Shown here: in pieces, positions 51,460 to 59,987 of the stretch
How the letters are laid out: each line of letters starts with the position of its first letter
Numbering within the stretch: position 1 is the first letter of the stretch
Assembly (NCBI GenBank): GCA_002712005.1
Contig: PASP01000006.1
Coordinates: forward strand, 180,822 to 244,821
From: Halobacteriovoraceae bacterium
GTDB taxonomy: Bacteria > Bdellovibrionota > Bacteriovoracia > Bacteriovoracales > Bacteriovoracaceae
Direction: 5' to 3'
Length of the DNA: 64,000 nt
The notes under the pieces: generated by a model
Told to the model about the DNA's origin: nothing
Seen by the model: only the letters and a program-made list of their open reading frames with translations
Database searches by the model: none
Position numbers and translations under genes: made by a program

Positions 51460-52891
51460 CAGTAACCTCCCTTTTCGTCTTTCTCTTTGCAGAAACTTCC
51501 TCTTTAAACAGAACTCCCTTAACTGGTACTTGGTATTTTTGGAAGTAAGAAAGAAGAGAATCTAATTCCTTCCCTCTTGAAACTTCAGCGGCCATAATAA
51601 GCGTCAAGCTCTCAATAGACTGAACTATTGGAAAGAAAACCTCACGATAGCGGTTCATAACCTTAAGATCAGGCAGATCCCACAAAATAAGATCGTACTT
51701 TTCAAGTAAGAAGGATATAAAATCTTCTAAATGCTCACAATGATGAGAAAGGACCGTTAACTCACTATATTCAATAAAGTCATGTCCTTCACAATGAATA
51801 AAATTATATTCAACATTTTCATCACTATAGATATCACTTCGTAATTCTTTATTTTTTAAAATTTCATCATAGAAGCTATTTTTCATTTTATCTGTAATGA
51901 TACAGATATTTAAATCATCATGGTAATTAAAGAAAGATGTTAGACCAAATACTGTTTTTTGATTTTCTCTACTTAATTGATAAGAAGAAAACCCCATCGA
52001 ACGAATACCTGACTTAAAATCTCGCAGATAACTGCTCCCCACTTTGAAGAGTTCCATATGATCTTGTACACGATAATAGTAATGAGCACTCTTACGAGAT
52101 CTTTTCTTTTGCTTTCTTGTTAAACTATGTTTTTCATAGGATAGAGATTTTTCGACACTTGAATTTGGAGTTTGTTTTTCATCAGGAAATAATGTATTTG
52201 ATTCCAATGAAAGTTCATTTTCTTCAGATTTTAATCCTAATGTAACCCTCGCCTGCTTTTGATCTTTCTGCTTAGAAGGACCTAAATTTCCCATCAGAAA
52301 ATCGTCATTCATTTGATCTTCTAAATCAGAAAGTTCATATTGGCGTTGTACGAGTTGTTCGTCTTTTTCAACCAATGAGAGCTTCGCTTTATTTTCATTG
52401 GGTTCAAAAAGAAGTGAGACACGACTTGCATCCTCAACTCCAATCTTTTCAATAACCACTTTTGAAATATCTAAATTTGATTCAATATAGGATTTAAGAG
52501 ACTCAGGGGCTACCTCTTCTATTCCATTTTTCTTATAAACTTTAATAGAAGTGATATCTTCACTATCTGAACTTTGTTGAATTTTTTCATTCAACTCTGA
52601 ATCAATTTGAATATTCTTTTCAAAGTATTCTGACTTGAGAGTAAAGCCAGTTAGAGCAGCTTTAGCAAGCCCATGGGAAGTAGGACCTTGAAAGGATAGA
52701 TGTCCTTTTGACTCAAGATGCATATCCTGGATGTCACTGTTATCTCTGTTATTTTTTACAGAGCTTTCATAACTATCCGGTGAATGTTTCCATTTATTAA
52801 CTTTAGAAATAAGACTATCCTTGTTATTCCCATAGGTCTTTTCGTCAGAACCTATGGGAAATATTAGGATTGTCTTCAAAAAATCAGTCAA
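51446..52891 (-). CDS. BY-kinase/CpsD-like ATPase homologue without P-loop, paralogue A with N-terminal extension
   Basis: 481 residues as given from TTG 52891. The C-terminal 220 residues match paralogue B segment by segment (FKVGSSYLRDFKSGIRSMGFSS..., ICIITDK, LLEKYDLILWDLPD, VSRGKELDSLLSYF, VKGVLFKEE). The Walker A site again lacks GKS/T (SSYQLSRENQKTVFG). The N-terminal half is charged with a stretch (LKSYIESNLDISKVVIEKIGVEDASRVSLLFEPNENK) that looks like a small alpha/beta domain. The start is uncertain: no ribosome binding site precedes the TTG, and an 11-bp hairpin lies in codons 11-22 of that reading, so translation may begin further in (for example ATG at about residue 57). Confidence 0.65.
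   Translation of the reverse strand: MTDFLKTILIFPIGSDEKTYGNNKDSLISKVNKWKHSPDSYESSVKNNRDNSDIQDMHLESKGHLSFQGPTSHGLAKAALTGFTLKSEYFEKNIQIDSELNEKIQQSSDSEDITSIKVYKKNGIEEVAPESLKSYIESNLDISKVVIEKIGVEDASRVSLLFEPNENKAKLSLVEKDEQLVQRQYELSDLEDQMNDDFLMGNLGPSKQKDQKQARVTLGLKSEENELSLESNTLFPDEKQTPNSSVEKSLSYEKHSLTRKQKKRSRKSAHYYYRVQDHMELFKVGSSYLRDFKSGIRSMGFSSYQLSRENQKTVFGLTSFFNYHDDLNICIITDKMKNSFYDEILKNKELRSDIYSDENVEYNFIHCEGHDFIEYSELTVLSHHCEHLEDFISFLLEKYDLILWDLPDLKVMNRYREVFFPIVQSIESLTLIMAAEVSRGKELDSLLSYFQKYQVPVKGVLFKEEVSAKRKTKREVTDGAA
52827..52860 (-). promoter_or_regulatory. 11-bp stem hairpin at the 5' end of the paralogue A gene
   Basis: Perfect arms TTCCCATAGGT (52827-52837) and ACCTATGGGAA (52850-52860), 12-nt loop. 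It lies about 70 nt after the pheT stop on the same strand and has no T-run. Either an attenuator/regulator in the leader or a stem within the first codons. Confidence 0.5.
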
Positions 52892-52925
52892 TTAGGGGCA
52901 ATATGTATCGGCCAAATTGAGCGTA

Positions 52926-55364
52926 TTATGATTTTAGGGAGATAGAAGATTTTGCAAGATGACTTATGATGCTTTCTTCATATTCCTTAATTTTTTCACC
53001 CGGTAAAGTTTGCTGGTCATTATGAAAAATAGTCCTCATCGTGACAAATTTCTTATCATCAGAGTCAGGATTATAGATATCCACAACCTTAATTTCGACT
53101 AAGTCTTTATTCTTAATCTTCTTCAGCGCAGCAAGAACTTTATCAACACTCTCTGCTTTTTCCAATTCAACAGTAAAATCGAATCGACTTTCTGGAAATT
53201 TAGACAAAGGTTTATAAGATGTTTTATCTTTTGGTGCTCTTTCACTACAAGCAGTTAAATCGATAAAGGCCATGGAAAGATGACCCTTAATTTTAAACTT
53301 TCTTAGCACGAGAGGGTGAATAGAGAGAAGAACTCCATTCATTTTTCCCATAATTCTCATATTAAAGAATTCCTGGGGATGAACCCCCATCCACTGCTCA
53401 TCAACTAAATTATTTTTGAACTTAGGATGACGATCACAGAGATCATTTGGAATATTTAAAAATTGAGTCAGAGACTTCATTTCATCAACAAGTTCAAGAA
53501 AAGGAGATTTATCCTTAGAGTAAAACGCGACTCCAAGAATATTCTTTTCTTTAGAGAAACGGGCTTCATCATGATGATAGCTTCTCCCTAATTCAAAGAG
53601 GCGGAAACGATCTTTATTCTTACTATTTAAAGCCGCGACCTCTAAGAAAGAAGGAATTAAAGAATCTCTCATGCGATCATGATCTTGCGATAATGAATTA
53701 ATGACTTTTAGTTCATTAATTTCATTGGTCCATTCAGCTTTCTTGAGAAGCTTCTCCCCTATCATTGGATATGTATTGATTTCTAGCGCCTGAGCATGAA
53801 GGCTAAGATAATCTTGAGCTCGACGTTTCATGGAATGTAACGTAGAGAGACGAGTTGGACTAATATCTAAAAGAGGACCAGTCGGTGCAATATTATCGTA
53901 ACCAATAATACGTCCCACTTCTTCTATAATATCTGAACTGCATTCGATATCTTTAGTCGCTCGATAGCTTGGTACTTCAATGATGAGTGCAGAGTCTTTC
54001 TTTTGAACTTTAAAATCCAGAGATTCTAGTAATTCAACAATTCGCTTCGTTGATAATTCCTTACCTAGGGTTGAACATATCTCCTCGGAAGAACTCTCAA
54101 TAACCAGAGGCTGATAATCAGAGAGGTCCTGACCATCGTATTGAACTCCACCAATAACAGTGAGCTCAGGACACTGATCTTTGATCATTTCAAAAGTACG
54201 CAATAGAGTTCTATAGCAAAGTCTAGAGTCTAGAGTTTTTTCGTACCTCATAGAAGAGTCGGTTCGTAAACCAAGTCGAGTCGATGTTCTGCGAACAGAA
54301 TCGGATTTCCAATTGGCAACTTCGATAAAAATATTCTTTGTGGTTTCAGTAACTCCGCTATGAAGGCCACCCATAATACCTGCGATAACTAAGGGTCCCT
54401 TTTCATCAGCAATAACTGTATCCGTTGGGATCAGATTTCTTTCCCCCTCATCAAGAGTCGTGAAAGGCTTCTGGGCATCGTCTCCGGCCACTCTAATTTT
54501 AAGCGTGTCCCCTTGGATTTTATCGCGATCAAAAATATGAAGAGGCATACCGAGCTCAAGCATAACGTAATTAGAAATATCAACGATATTATTAATCGGT
54601 CTAAGACCAGTAGCGATAAGACGATCTTTTATAAATTGGGGAGACTCTCCTACTGAGATACCATTTACACTCAATCCAAAATAGGCAAGCCCACAGCTCT
54701 CTTCACTAACTTCAACTTTAAGAGGAGGAGTTTGATCATTGAAATTCTTCTCAAGAGAAGTTGACCAAGAATCGTCAAAAGAATTTTTAAGGGGCCTATC
54801 AAAGAGGGCACTAAATTCTCTGGCCATCCCATAGTGTCCCCAAAGATCAGGTCTATGAGTTAAGGATTTATTATCGATATCATAGAGAGTGTCTTCTCTT
54901 TTTTCCCAATACTCTTTTAGAGAAAGCCCAAGAGGTGCATCATCAGGAAGTTCCATAATACCAGAACTCGATTCAGAGAGCCCAAGCTCTTCTTCAGAAC
55001 AAAGCATCCCCTCCGAGAGAATCCCTCTAATCTTTTTGGGCTCTAGAGTAAATCCTACTGGTAGAGTCGTTCCAATAGGAGCAAAAGGAGTACGTAAACC
55101 AATTCGTACATTCTTAGCTCCACAAACCACTTTAAAGCTTTCACTATCACTAAGCTTGAAGCTAACGATATTAAGTTTATCTGCTTCCGGATGAGGCTCT
55201 ATATGAGTAATCTCAACTACTTTAATTTTTTTCCAAAATTGACCGACTTCTACAACTTCTTCTACCTCGGCAGTTCCCATTGTTAAACGAAGTCCGATTT
55301 CCTCAGCAGTTAAATCCTGAGGAACATCTGTAAAATCACGAATCCAGTCTAAAGATATAAGCAT
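52926..55364 (-). CDS. pheT: Phenylalanyl-tRNA synthetase beta subunit
   Basis: 812 residues, normal length. N-terminal EMAP/tRNA-binding domain (KVVEITHIEPHPEADKLNIV), B3/B4 editing domain (SLTHRPDLWGHYGMAREFSALF), B5 domain, catalytic-like core (NSLSQDHDRMRDSLIPSFLEVAALN... FELGRSY) and the C-terminal anticodon-binding fold (SKFPESRFDFTVELEKAESVDKVLAAL). It works as alpha2-beta2 tetramer with PheS, encoded 13 nt upstream. Confidence 0.97.
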   Translation of the reverse strand: MLISLDWIRDFTDVPQDLTAEEIGLRLTMGTAEVEEVVEVGQFWKKIKVVEITHIEPHPEADKLNIVSFKLSDSESFKVVCGAKNVRIGLRTPFAPIGTTLPVGFTLEPKKIRGILSEGMLCSEEELGLSESSSGIMELPDDAPLGLSLKEYWEKREDTLYDIDNKSLTHRPDLWGHYGMAREFSALFDRPLKNSFDDSWSTSLEKNFNDQTPPLKVEVSEESCGLAYFGLSVNGISVGESPQFIKDRLIATGLRPINNIVDISNYVMLELGMPLHIFDRDKIQGDTLKIRVAGDDAQKPFTTLDEGERNLIPTDTVIADEKGPLVIAGIMGGLHSGVTETTKNIFIEVANWKSDSVRRTSTRLGLRTDSSMRYEKTLDSRLCYRTLLRTFEMIKDQCPELTVIGGVQYDGQDLSDYQPLVIESSSEEICSTLGKELSTKRIVELLESLDFKVQKKDSALIIEVPSYRATKDIECSSDIIEEVGRIIGYDNIAPTGPLLDISPTRLSTLHSMKRRAQDYLSLHAQALEINTYPMIGEKLLKKAEWTNEINELKVINSLSQDHDRMRDSLIPSFLEVAALNSKNKDRFRLFELGRSYHHDEARFSKEKNILGVAFYSKDKSPFLELVDEMKSLTQFLNIPNDLCDRHPKFKNNLVDEQWMGVHPQEFFNMRIMGKMNGVLLSIHPLVLRKFKIKGHLSMAFIDLTACSERAPKDKTSYKPLSKFPESRFDFTVELEKAESVDKVLAALKKIKNKDLVEIKVVDIYNPDSDDKKFVTMRTIFHNDQQTLPGEKIKEYEESIISHLAKSSISLKS

Positions 55365-55377
55365 AGTATTTACCTAA

Positions 55378-56442
55378 TTAATAAGATTTAAATTGTTCAT
55401 TGAAACGAAGATCTCCACTATTGAGGTGGCGGATATCATCAATTCCATATTTCATCATAACGAGTCGATCAAGCCCAAGGCCGAAAGCAAAGCCGTTATA
55501 TTCCTCTGGATCAATATTCCCAGCTTTTAAAACATTGGGATGAATCATCCCACAAGGAAGAAGTTCAACCCATCCAGTTTGCTTACAAACACTACAGCCC
55601 TTACCTGAACAGATCAGACAATTGATATCGAGCTCAAATCCGGGCTCAACAAAAGGAAAGAAACCAGGACGTAACCTCACCTCTACTTCTTTTTTGAAAA
55701 TTTCTTTTAAAAGAACTTTCATGAAATAGATAAGATTCGATACTGAGATATTCTTACCCACCATCATTCCTTCTAATTGATTAAAAACAATTTCATGGCT
55801 GGCATCGGTTCTTTCACAACGAAACGCTGAACCAGGAGCAATGAAACGAAAAGGAGGAGTTCTTTCAAGCATTCCTCTCACCTGAATAGGAGAAGTATGG
55901 GTACGCAGCAGAAACTTTTCTTTAATCGAATCATCATGAGGATTATGAAACCAAAAAGTATCTTGCATATCACGTGCTGGATGAGTATCCGGAATATTCA
56001 GAGCTTCAAAATTATGAAATTCATCTTCAATATGCGGTCCATCTAAAACTTCAAATCCCATAGAGAGGAAAACATCTTCAATCTCTCTTTGAATAAGAGT
56101 TCTTGGGTGAAGACCACCACTATGAGGGGTTGAGGCCAAGACATCCGAGGTTAAAGAAAGATCCATTTTATTCTCAGCAAGCTTTTCATTGATACTGTCT
56201 ATTTCGAGGGCCTGAATCCTCTGACCAATAGTTGCTTGAATTTTATCTTTTAGAGTGTTGGCAACAGGGCCAATACTTTTTCTCTCTTCAGGTGAAGCAT
56301 TTCTCAATCCGGCCAAGACTTGAGAAACTTTTCCTTTCTTACCTAAGAATTCAGATTTTAAATTAAGAAGCTCGGCTTCAGTTTTAAGTTTTTGGATATT
56401 CTCCATAAACTCTTTTTCAAGGGTTTCGAGTCGATCGATCAT
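55378..56442 (-). CDS. pheS: Phenylalanyl-tRNA synthetase alpha subunit
   Basis: 354 residues from ATG 56442 (GAGG 6 nt upstream). A longer frame to 56502 exists but lacks a site. Class II motifs: GGLHPRTLIQREIEDVFLSMGFEVLDGPHIEDEFHNFEALNIPDTHPARDMQDTFW, RTHTSPIQVRGM, RFIAPGSAFRCERTDASHE (motif 2), FVEPGFELDI, and FGLGLDRLVMMKYGI (motif 3). Four Cys in CLICSGKGCSVCKQTGW form the usual zinc-like knuckle of this subunit. The N-terminal helices (1-85) form the coiled arm that contacts tRNA. Confidence 0.97.
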   Translation of the reverse strand: MIDRLETLEKEFMENIQKLKTEAELLNLKSEFLGKKGKVSQVLAGLRNASPEERKSIGPVANTLKDKIQATIGQRIQALEIDSINEKLAENKMDLSLTSDVLASTPHSGGLHPRTLIQREIEDVFLSMGFEVLDGPHIEDEFHNFEALNIPDTHPARDMQDTFWFHNPHDDSIKEKFLLRTHTSPIQVRGMLERTPPFRFIAPGSAFRCERTDASHEIVFNQLEGMMVGKNISVSNLIYFMKVLLKEIFKKEVEVRLRPGFFPFVEPGFELDINCLICSGKGCSVCKQTGWVELLPCGMIHPNVLKAGNIDPEEYNGFAFGLGLDRLVMMKYGIDDIRHLNSGDLRFNEQFKSY

Positions 56443-56517
56443 TAGATTCCTCATCAATTTAATTAAAGATGGCGCAGGCAATGCTTTGGCGGATTCTTTC
56501 ACTATTCATCAAAGAAA

Positions 56518-57060
56518 TCAAGCACATAATTGATTTGCCAGCATACAACGCACCTGTTCAAAAACCTCACAGGCCCTAGGGTCTTTATAGTCTGGATAGG
56601 CCCATTTAAAAGGAACCCAACAACCCGATTCCCAAGCATAAGTAAGCTCACCATAGACGCCTTCACCAAGGTAGAGACGATGTGAGTAAGGCTTCCCTGT
56701 AGCAAGGACCATCTGCTCCAAGGAAATATAACCGGGATCAAAGTTAAAACTGCGAGTCTTCCTTTGTCCCTCTTGAAAATGGTCTCTCTCGAGTTGGTCG
56801 GCCTTGATCTTCTGTGAAATCAAAGTCTCTCGTTCTTTTAAGTGAGTATCAAAGACAAAGAAGCGCTTAAGCCCCGCTCCCATTTCCTTCTCATAATAAC
56901 TATGCATCGAGTCGTTATCGTGAAAGAAGACCAGATCGTTGGAGATCCCTAGAGATCCTACCATTTCAATAAGGGCCTCTTCTTTATTGCCCCATATAGA
57001 TTCTTTATAAAGAATTGAGCAAAAACTATAAACTTTGGAAGAAGCTTTAAGTTCACTCAT
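56518..57060 (-). CDS. DUF4416 family protein
   Basis: 180 residues, a full-length member of DUF4416: NFDPGYISLEQMVLATGKPYSHRLYLGEGVYGELTYAWESGCWVPFKWAYPDYKDP is the family core. Proteins of this family are found with LPS or lipid sugar genes; the function is unknown. Located between the sugar kinase gene (5 nt) and pheS (75 nt). Ribosome binding site present. Confidence 0.85.
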   Translation of the reverse strand: MSELKASSKVYSFCSILYKESIWGNKEEALIEMVGSLGISNDLVFFHDNDSMHSYYEKEMGAGLKRFFVFDTHLKERETLISQKIKADQLERDHFQEGQRKTRSFNFDPGYISLEQMVLATGKPYSHRLYLGEGVYGELTYAWESGCWVPFKWAYPDYKDPRACEVFEQVRCMLANQLCA

Positions 57061-57065
57061 GGAAT

Positions 57066-58100
57066 TTATTTTTCATTCTTACTTGATTGAACAAGACGAA
57101 AGTAAAAATCGACAAGTTCTTTACGATTGACAGTAGCCGTTCCCTTTTTAGCAACGACGACTCTAGCTCCACAATTCCCAAGAAAAGCGGCCTCACTTAA
57201 AGTGGCTCCGGCCAAGAGACCAGCAGTTAAAAGAGAGATCGTCGTATCCCCTGCCCCACTGACATCATAAACTTCCTGAGCGGCCGTAGGGATGATTTCG
57301 ATTTCCTTCATTTGAATAGAACGATCCATTAAGGCCATTCCCTCTGGTCCGAGAGTGATGACCAATTTTTCCAACTCTAATTTATCCATGAGAAAACTGG
57401 CCATATCTTGAAGATTTAATTGAGAGTATGTTTTACCAAGATGTTCCACCATGAGCTTGGCCTCTTTAAGATTAGGCTTTAGCAAAGTACAGCCCTTGTA
57501 AAAAAGAGGGTCTGTGCTTACTCCAGGATCAACACATACCATTTTCCCTGCACTCTTTCCCATCTCAATAGAGTCTTTGATGACTTTCTCAGTTAAAGTC
57601 CCTTTAGAATAATCTTCTAAAATAAGGGCCGTATGATCTTCCAAGAAGTCTTGAACTCTTTGAAGTAACTTTGTTTCAACTTCAGGAGAAATATTCTGTT
57701 TATCTTCGTAATCAATACGACATACCTGTTGAGTGGATGTCGTGATCCTCTCTTTAAAGATAGTAGGTCTAGCAGCATCGCGAACGATACCCCATGTTTT
57801 GAGACCAGAATCTTCTAGAAGATCATCAAAACGAGGAGCACGTAGATCTTCTCCAATAACGGAACATAGAGTGCTATCGATTCCTAAATCTTTTAAGTTG
57901 TGACCAATATTTGCGGCTAACCCCAATTTCTCCCACTCTTTTTGGACTTCAACAACTGGAACTGGAGCCTCTGGAGAAATTCTTCGTACTTCTCCTTGCG
58001 TATATTTATCAATTCCAGAATCACCAACGATAGCGATGGGACCAATTTTATCAAATTGAGTAAGTAATTCATCAAAGCGAGCACGTTCCATTATTTTCAT
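57066..58100 (-). CDS. PfkB-family sugar kinase, HldE/RfaE1-like
   Basis: 344 residues. Domain of the ribokinase superfamily: GDSGIDKYTQGEVRRISPEAPVPVVEV (the exact RfaE1-type opening with R-x-S-P-E-A-P-V), LGLAANIGHNLKDLG, KERITTSTQQVCRIDYED, LILEDYSKGTLT, LLKPNLKEA, and the catalytic anion-hole DVSGAGDTTIS near residue 295. HldE's first domain phosphorylates D-glycero-manno-heptose-7-phosphate at C1 for LPS core. The nucleotidyltransferase second domain is absent, so the partner would be a separate gene. Placement next to a heptosyltransferase supports the role. Confidence 0.85.
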   Translation of the reverse strand: MKIMERARFDELLTQFDKIGPIAIVGDSGIDKYTQGEVRRISPEAPVPVVEVQKEWEKLGLAANIGHNLKDLGIDSTLCSVIGEDLRAPRFDDLLEDSGLKTWGIVRDAARPTIFKERITTSTQQVCRIDYEDKQNISPEVETKLLQRVQDFLEDHTALILEDYSKGTLTEKVIKDSIEMGKSAGKMVCVDPGVSTDPLFYKGCTLLKPNLKEAKLMVEHLGKTYSQLNLQDMASFLMDKLELEKLVITLGPEGMALMDRSIQMKEIEIIPTAAQEVYDVSGAGDTTISLLTAGLLAGATLSEAAFLGNCGARVVVAKKGTATVNRKELVDFYFRLVQSSKNEK

Positions 58101-58114
58101 TTCTTATTCCTTCA

Positions 58115-59167
58115 TTATTCAGGGATACGTAAGAGCTCCTCACAAGCTTCAAAGACGTCATCGATAGATACAGTGGCCATGCACTTATCTTCGCCCCATT
58201 TTTTAAAACTATTTTCAGTAGGGCAAAAAACTCGTACCCGCTCATCACGGTAGAAAGGCCCCCATCTTTTTTCTGATTGTACCTTGATTGGTGAATAAAG
58301 GGCAACTTGCTTCACACGAAGAGCATTGGCCATATGAGTGGTGCCCGTAGAAGGACCAATAAATAAAGCCGCTCCGGCCAGGACATGAGTATAGTGAATG
58401 AGTCCCTTCTTTGAACCATCGAGAAAGTAGGTATTGCGCAGAGTTTGTTCATTCATGGCCGATTTCATGCCTTCGACATAGGCCAAATCCCCAGGAGTAA
58501 AACTCACTACAATTTTATAGTCTTTGGCATATTTATCATTTAATCGATTGGCCAACTCTCCATAGTCTTCATTGGGCCAATTTAAAGTATGGCCTGACAT
58601 TCCAGGGTGTATAAGAAGAGGTCTTTTCCCTTCGAGAGGGAGTTCACTCACAATGGAATCAACTTGATCCCTATGCAATTGAAAACGAGGAGAAAGTTCA
58701 TTTTTAAATTTATCGAGGAGAGAATCATCAATATCGATCCCAAGCGGCTTAGCAAGATCCATATTATAAACACTCTCATGCTTTTCGACTTGGGATCGGG
58801 ACTGTCTTAGTCCACGATTTAAAAAGAGAAAACTCGGTATTTTTGAGACGAGCCCACCACGAAAAGGAATTCTTTTAAAAAAAGAAAAAGCTGTCGGCGT
58901 AAAGTCTCCGCCTAAGTGAAAGTATTGATCAGGGCAGAAGTCTTCAAAGATTTCCCTACACTTTTGCCATTTATTCTTGTGCTTATCTTTAGGATCAAGA
59001 AGATAGAGACTATCTATTCCCTCTACTAATTGAATTAAATCATAAGATCTTGGAGAGACGATAAAACCAATTTTAGCCTGAGGAAATTTTAATTTAATAA
59101 GTAAGCCCAGTGGAATACTGAGAAGAGTATCGCCAATGGCATCCGTCCTATTGATTAAGATATTCAT
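58115..59167 (-). CDS. Family 9 glycosyltransferase (heptosyltransferase-like)
   Basis: 350 residues. GT9 ADP-heptose transferase signs: MNILINRTDAIGDTLLSIPLGLLIK at the N-terminus, LLIHPGMSGHTLNWPNEDYGELANRL, and FIGPSTGTTHMANALRVKQVALYSP in the donor-binding half. Likely adds heptose to the LPS inner core. Its ATG overlaps the cmk stop by 4 nt (ATGA) and the sugar kinase starts 14 nt downstream, so these form one unit. Whether it is the WaaC- or WaaF-type is not clear. Confidence 0.88.
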   Translation of the reverse strand: MNILINRTDAIGDTLLSIPLGLLIKLKFPQAKIGFIVSPRSYDLIQLVEGIDSLYLLDPKDKHKNKWQKCREIFEDFCPDQYFHLGGDFTPTAFSFFKRIPFRGGLVSKIPSFLFLNRGLRQSRSQVEKHESVYNMDLAKPLGIDIDDSLLDKFKNELSPRFQLHRDQVDSIVSELPLEGKRPLLIHPGMSGHTLNWPNEDYGELANRLNDKYAKDYKIVVSFTPGDLAYVEGMKSAMNEQTLRNTYFLDGSKKGLIHYTHVLAGAALFIGPSTGTTHMANALRVKQVALYSPIKVQSEKRWGPFYRDERVRVFCPTENSFKKWGEDKCMATVSIDDVFEACEELLRIPE

Positions 59168-59865
59168 AGGTCTATATTATGCCCTTTGGCCTTTTCACGA
59201 GCAATTTCAATCAGGTGGTTTAAGACTTCAGAGGCCTTCATCTCACTTGTGTCAACAACTGTAGCTCCGTCGGCAACTTTAAGGGGGGCGACTTCTCGCT
59301 GGGTATCTTTACGATCCCTTTCCACTACATCTTCTAAAACTTGTTCTAAAGTCTCATTGGAGTCGGGATTATTTTCTTTTAATTGATCAAGTCTTCTCTT
59401 GGCACGAACTTCAGGACTCGCCGTAATAAAAATCTTACAAAAGGCATCGGGAAAAACAACAGTTCCTATATCACGACCTTCCATAACACAAATATTCTCA
59501 GCTCCAAGCTTACGTTGAAAATCGAGGAGAAAGCTTCGAACACTTGGAATTTGCGATATAACACTCGCATGAGTACTGACATGATGTTCACGAATAACCT
59601 TGGATAGGTTTTCCCCATTGATGATAATCAGCTCTTCAGCATTATCAGAATATTGAATCTCTAAGGAATTTAAAAAATTCTTAAGCTCAGGCCCTTCTTT
59701 AAATTCAACACCTGCCTTATCTGCAAAATATCCTAAGGCCCTGAACATGGCTCCAGTATCTATAAAGAGAAGGTTGAGTTGCGAGGCCAATTTCTTGGCC
59801 ATCGTTGATTTTCCCGAACCACTTGGTCCATCAATAGCAATCACTTGTGAATAGGAATTTGTCAT
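59164..59865 (-). CDS. cmk: Cytidylate kinase
   Basis: 233 residues. The P-loop is AIDGPSGSGKSTMAKKLA; DTGAMFRALGYFA, EGRDIGTVVFPDAFCKIFITASPEVRAKRR and DRKDTQREVAPLKVADGATVVDTSEM are the characteristic substrate and lid motifs. It converts CMP/dCMP to the diphosphate. First gene of the minus-strand unit that runs cmk - GT9 - sugar kinase - DUF4416 - pheS - pheT. A TATACT box ends 6 nt before the ATG and there is no ribosome binding site. Confidence 0.96.
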   Translation of the reverse strand: MTNSYSQVIAIDGPSGSGKSTMAKKLASQLNLLFIDTGAMFRALGYFADKAGVEFKEGPELKNFLNSLEIQYSDNAEELIIINGENLSKVIREHHVSTHASVISQIPSVRSFLLDFQRKLGAENICVMEGRDIGTVVFPDAFCKIFITASPEVRAKRRLDQLKENNPDSNETLEQVLEDVVERDRKDTQREVAPLKVADGATVVDTSEMKASEVLNHLIEIAREKAKGHNIDL

Positions 59866-59871
59866 AGCGTT

Positions 59872-59877
59872 AGTATA
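59872..59877 (-). promoter_or_regulatory. -10 box of cmk, leaderless arrangement
   Basis: TATACT on the minus strand (59877-59872), 6 nt before the ATG of cmk. No ribosome binding site between them. Confidence 0.45.
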
Positions 59878-59987
59878 CTCACTCTATTTTTTAGATTTTA
59901 AAATCTATACTCTAGCAAGAGCTGAAAGCTTGGGAAAGGAAAAGAGGTGACACTATAAGTCGTACAAAGAAATCAGATGGACACCAA

